This document shows, in pieces, positions 7,260-8,008 of a stretch of DNA of 8,008 nucleotides. Under the pieces are notes generated by a model. That model was given only the letters and a program-made list of their open reading frames with translations. It ran no database searches and was not told the origin of the DNA. Position 1 is the first letter of the stretch. Every line of letters begins with the position of its first letter. Position numbers and translations under genes: made by a program. Location of the stretch: assembly GCA_024679435.1 (NCBI GenBank), contig JAIBDK010000094.1, positions 1-8,008 on the forward strand, written 5' to 3'. The DNA comes from Gammaproteobacteria bacterium (GTDB lineage: Bacteria; Pseudomonadota; Gammaproteobacteria; Arenicellales; Poriferihabitantaceae).

Positions 7260-7309
7260 TCAGTCTGCGCAACCTGATCAGCATCAGTTATGGATGTCAT
7301 TACCGACAA
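7260..7309. other. convergent gap between valS and epimerase gene
   Basis: Only 50 bases separate the two convergent stops. The best dyad is CTGAT (7274-7278) with ATCAG (7283-7287), a 5-bp stem around CAGC and not followed by a T-run on either strand. I see no convincing intrinsic terminator, so termination may be Rho-dependent or lie inside the opposing genes. Confidence 0.5.
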
Positions 7310-8008
7310 TTAGTCCTTATAGTATTCGCGATACCATTGGACAAACCGGTTTAAGCCGGTAGCGATATCTATGGATGGTCGAAAGTCGAATTCTTCTTCA
7401 AGTCGGGTTATATCGGCGTTAGTGGTTTCAACATCACCGGGTTGCATTTCCAGCATATCGTATTCGGCGGTAACGCCTAGAGCGTTTTCCAGAGCATGGA
7501 TATAATCCATGAGGTTGACTCGGGTGCCGTTACCGATATTGTAAATTCGATAGGGTGCCGCGGCAGAAGCAGGTGTTGGCGATAACGGGTCATAATTTGG
7601 ATCTGCCAGGGGTTTATGATCAATTACTCGAATTACTCCTTCAACAATATCATCTATATAAGTAAAGTCGCGACTCAGATTTCCTCCGTTGTACACGGGA
7701 ATTTTTTCACCCGCGAGAATCTTGCGTGTGAATTTAAAGAACGCCATATCCGGTCGTCCCCAGGGTCCGTATACGGTGAAGAAACGCAAGCCGGTGACAG
7801 GCAGGCTGTAAAGATGTCCGTAGGTATGCGCCATTAACTCGTTGGCTTTTTTGGTCGCAGCATAAAGTGATACGGGATGGTCTACCGGGTCATCCTCGCT
7901 GAACGGTATTTTTTTATTGCCGCCATAAACTGAACTGCTGGAGGCAAAAACAAGATGTCCAGCGTTACTCCGCCTGCAGCCTTCCAGAATATTTCCAAAG
8001 CCAACCAG
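7310..8008 (-). CDS. NAD-dependent nucleotide-sugar epimerase, UDP-glucuronate 4-epimerase-like (5'-truncated by window edge)
   Basis: The frame stays open from the stop (TAA, 7312-7310) to the right edge, giving 232 residues of an extended short-chain dehydrogenase. Such enzymes use bound NAD to oxidise and re-reduce C4 of a UDP-sugar, here probably interconverting UDP-glucuronate and UDP-galacturonate for capsule, O-antigen or exopolysaccharide. In fragment numbering, SSSSVYG is at 23-29, the catalytic YAATK at 49-53 (Tyr49, Lys53), GLRFFTVYGPWGRPDM at 73-88, RDFTYIDDIVEG at 113-124, then YRIYNIGN. The GPWGRPDMA and NLVGFGNILEGCR-type segments resemble the CapI/LspL group more than GalE. 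Family members are about 335 residues, so some 100 N-terminal residues including the GxxGxxG Rossmann loop lie beyond the window. A Met (7834) within the frame is internal, not the start. It converges on valS. The exact substrate is inferred; a dTDP-glucose dehydratase is less likely because the catalytic motif is YAATK with no visible dehydratase Asp-Glu pair. Confidence 0.9.
   Translation of the reverse strand: MVGFGNILEGCRRSNAGHLVFASSSSVYGGNKKIPFSEDDPVDHPVSLYAATKKANELMAHTYGHLYSLPVTGLRFFTVYGPWGRPDMAFFKFTRKILAGEKIPVYNGGNLSRDFTYIDDIVEGVIRVIDHKPLADPNYDPLSPTPASAAAPYRIYNIGNGTRVNLMDYIHALENALGVTAEYDMLEMQPGDVETTNADITRLEEEFDFRPSIDIATGLNRFVQWYREYYKD

Noticed and set aside
7345..7360. ACCGG/CCGGT inverted repeat as a valS terminator
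   Set aside because: It is inside the epimerase coding region, has only a 5-bp stem and is not followed by a T-run.
1..8008. Undescribed defence, mobile or CRISPR system
   Set aside because: Nearly every base belongs to well-known core genes in conserved order; no transposase, integrase, direct-repeat array, tRNA or orphan gene cluster was found.

Overview
The window reads as an ordinary chromosomal housekeeping segment of a gammaproteobacterium of moderate, slightly AT-leaning base composition. The evidence is the gene order lptG-lptF, divergent from pepA-holC-valS, which is well known from that class, together with close residue-level resemblance of LptF, LptG, PepA, HolC and ValS to the Escherichia coli and Pseudomonas proteins as I recall them. 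I cannot name the genus from this sequence.

Layout. Positions 1-2026 hold two minus-strand genes for the inner-membrane permease pair of the lipopolysaccharide transporter: lptF (complete) and lptG (running off the left edge, so lacking its C-terminus). The lptF stop and the lptG start share one base, so the pair looks translationally coupled. Positions 2027-2215 are a divergent regulatory region with candidate promoters on both strands and a short perfect hairpin in the pepA leader. Plus-strand pepA (leucyl aminopeptidase) is followed after one base by holC (DNA polymerase III chi subunit), which appears to start at TTG. A 180-base gap with an 11-bp inverted repeat and a -10-like box then precedes valS (valyl-tRNA synthetase, complete). 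After a 50-base gap, a minus-strand gene convergent with valS encodes the C-terminal two thirds of an extended-SDR nucleotide-sugar epimerase, most like UDP-glucuronate 4-epimerases; it runs off the right edge.

Functionally, LptF/LptG build the channel that extracts lipopolysaccharide from the inner membrane, and the epimerase probably makes a sugar nucleotide for surface polysaccharide. Peptide turnover (PepA), replisome clamp loading (HolC) and tRNA charging (ValS) are unrelated core functions that are often neighbours by conserved gene order.

I found no mobile element, CRISPR array, tRNA, rRNA or sign of an undescribed system. The points worth a second look are small-scale: the divergent promoter region, the leader inverted repeats, the TTG start of holC, and a substituted residue in LptG.
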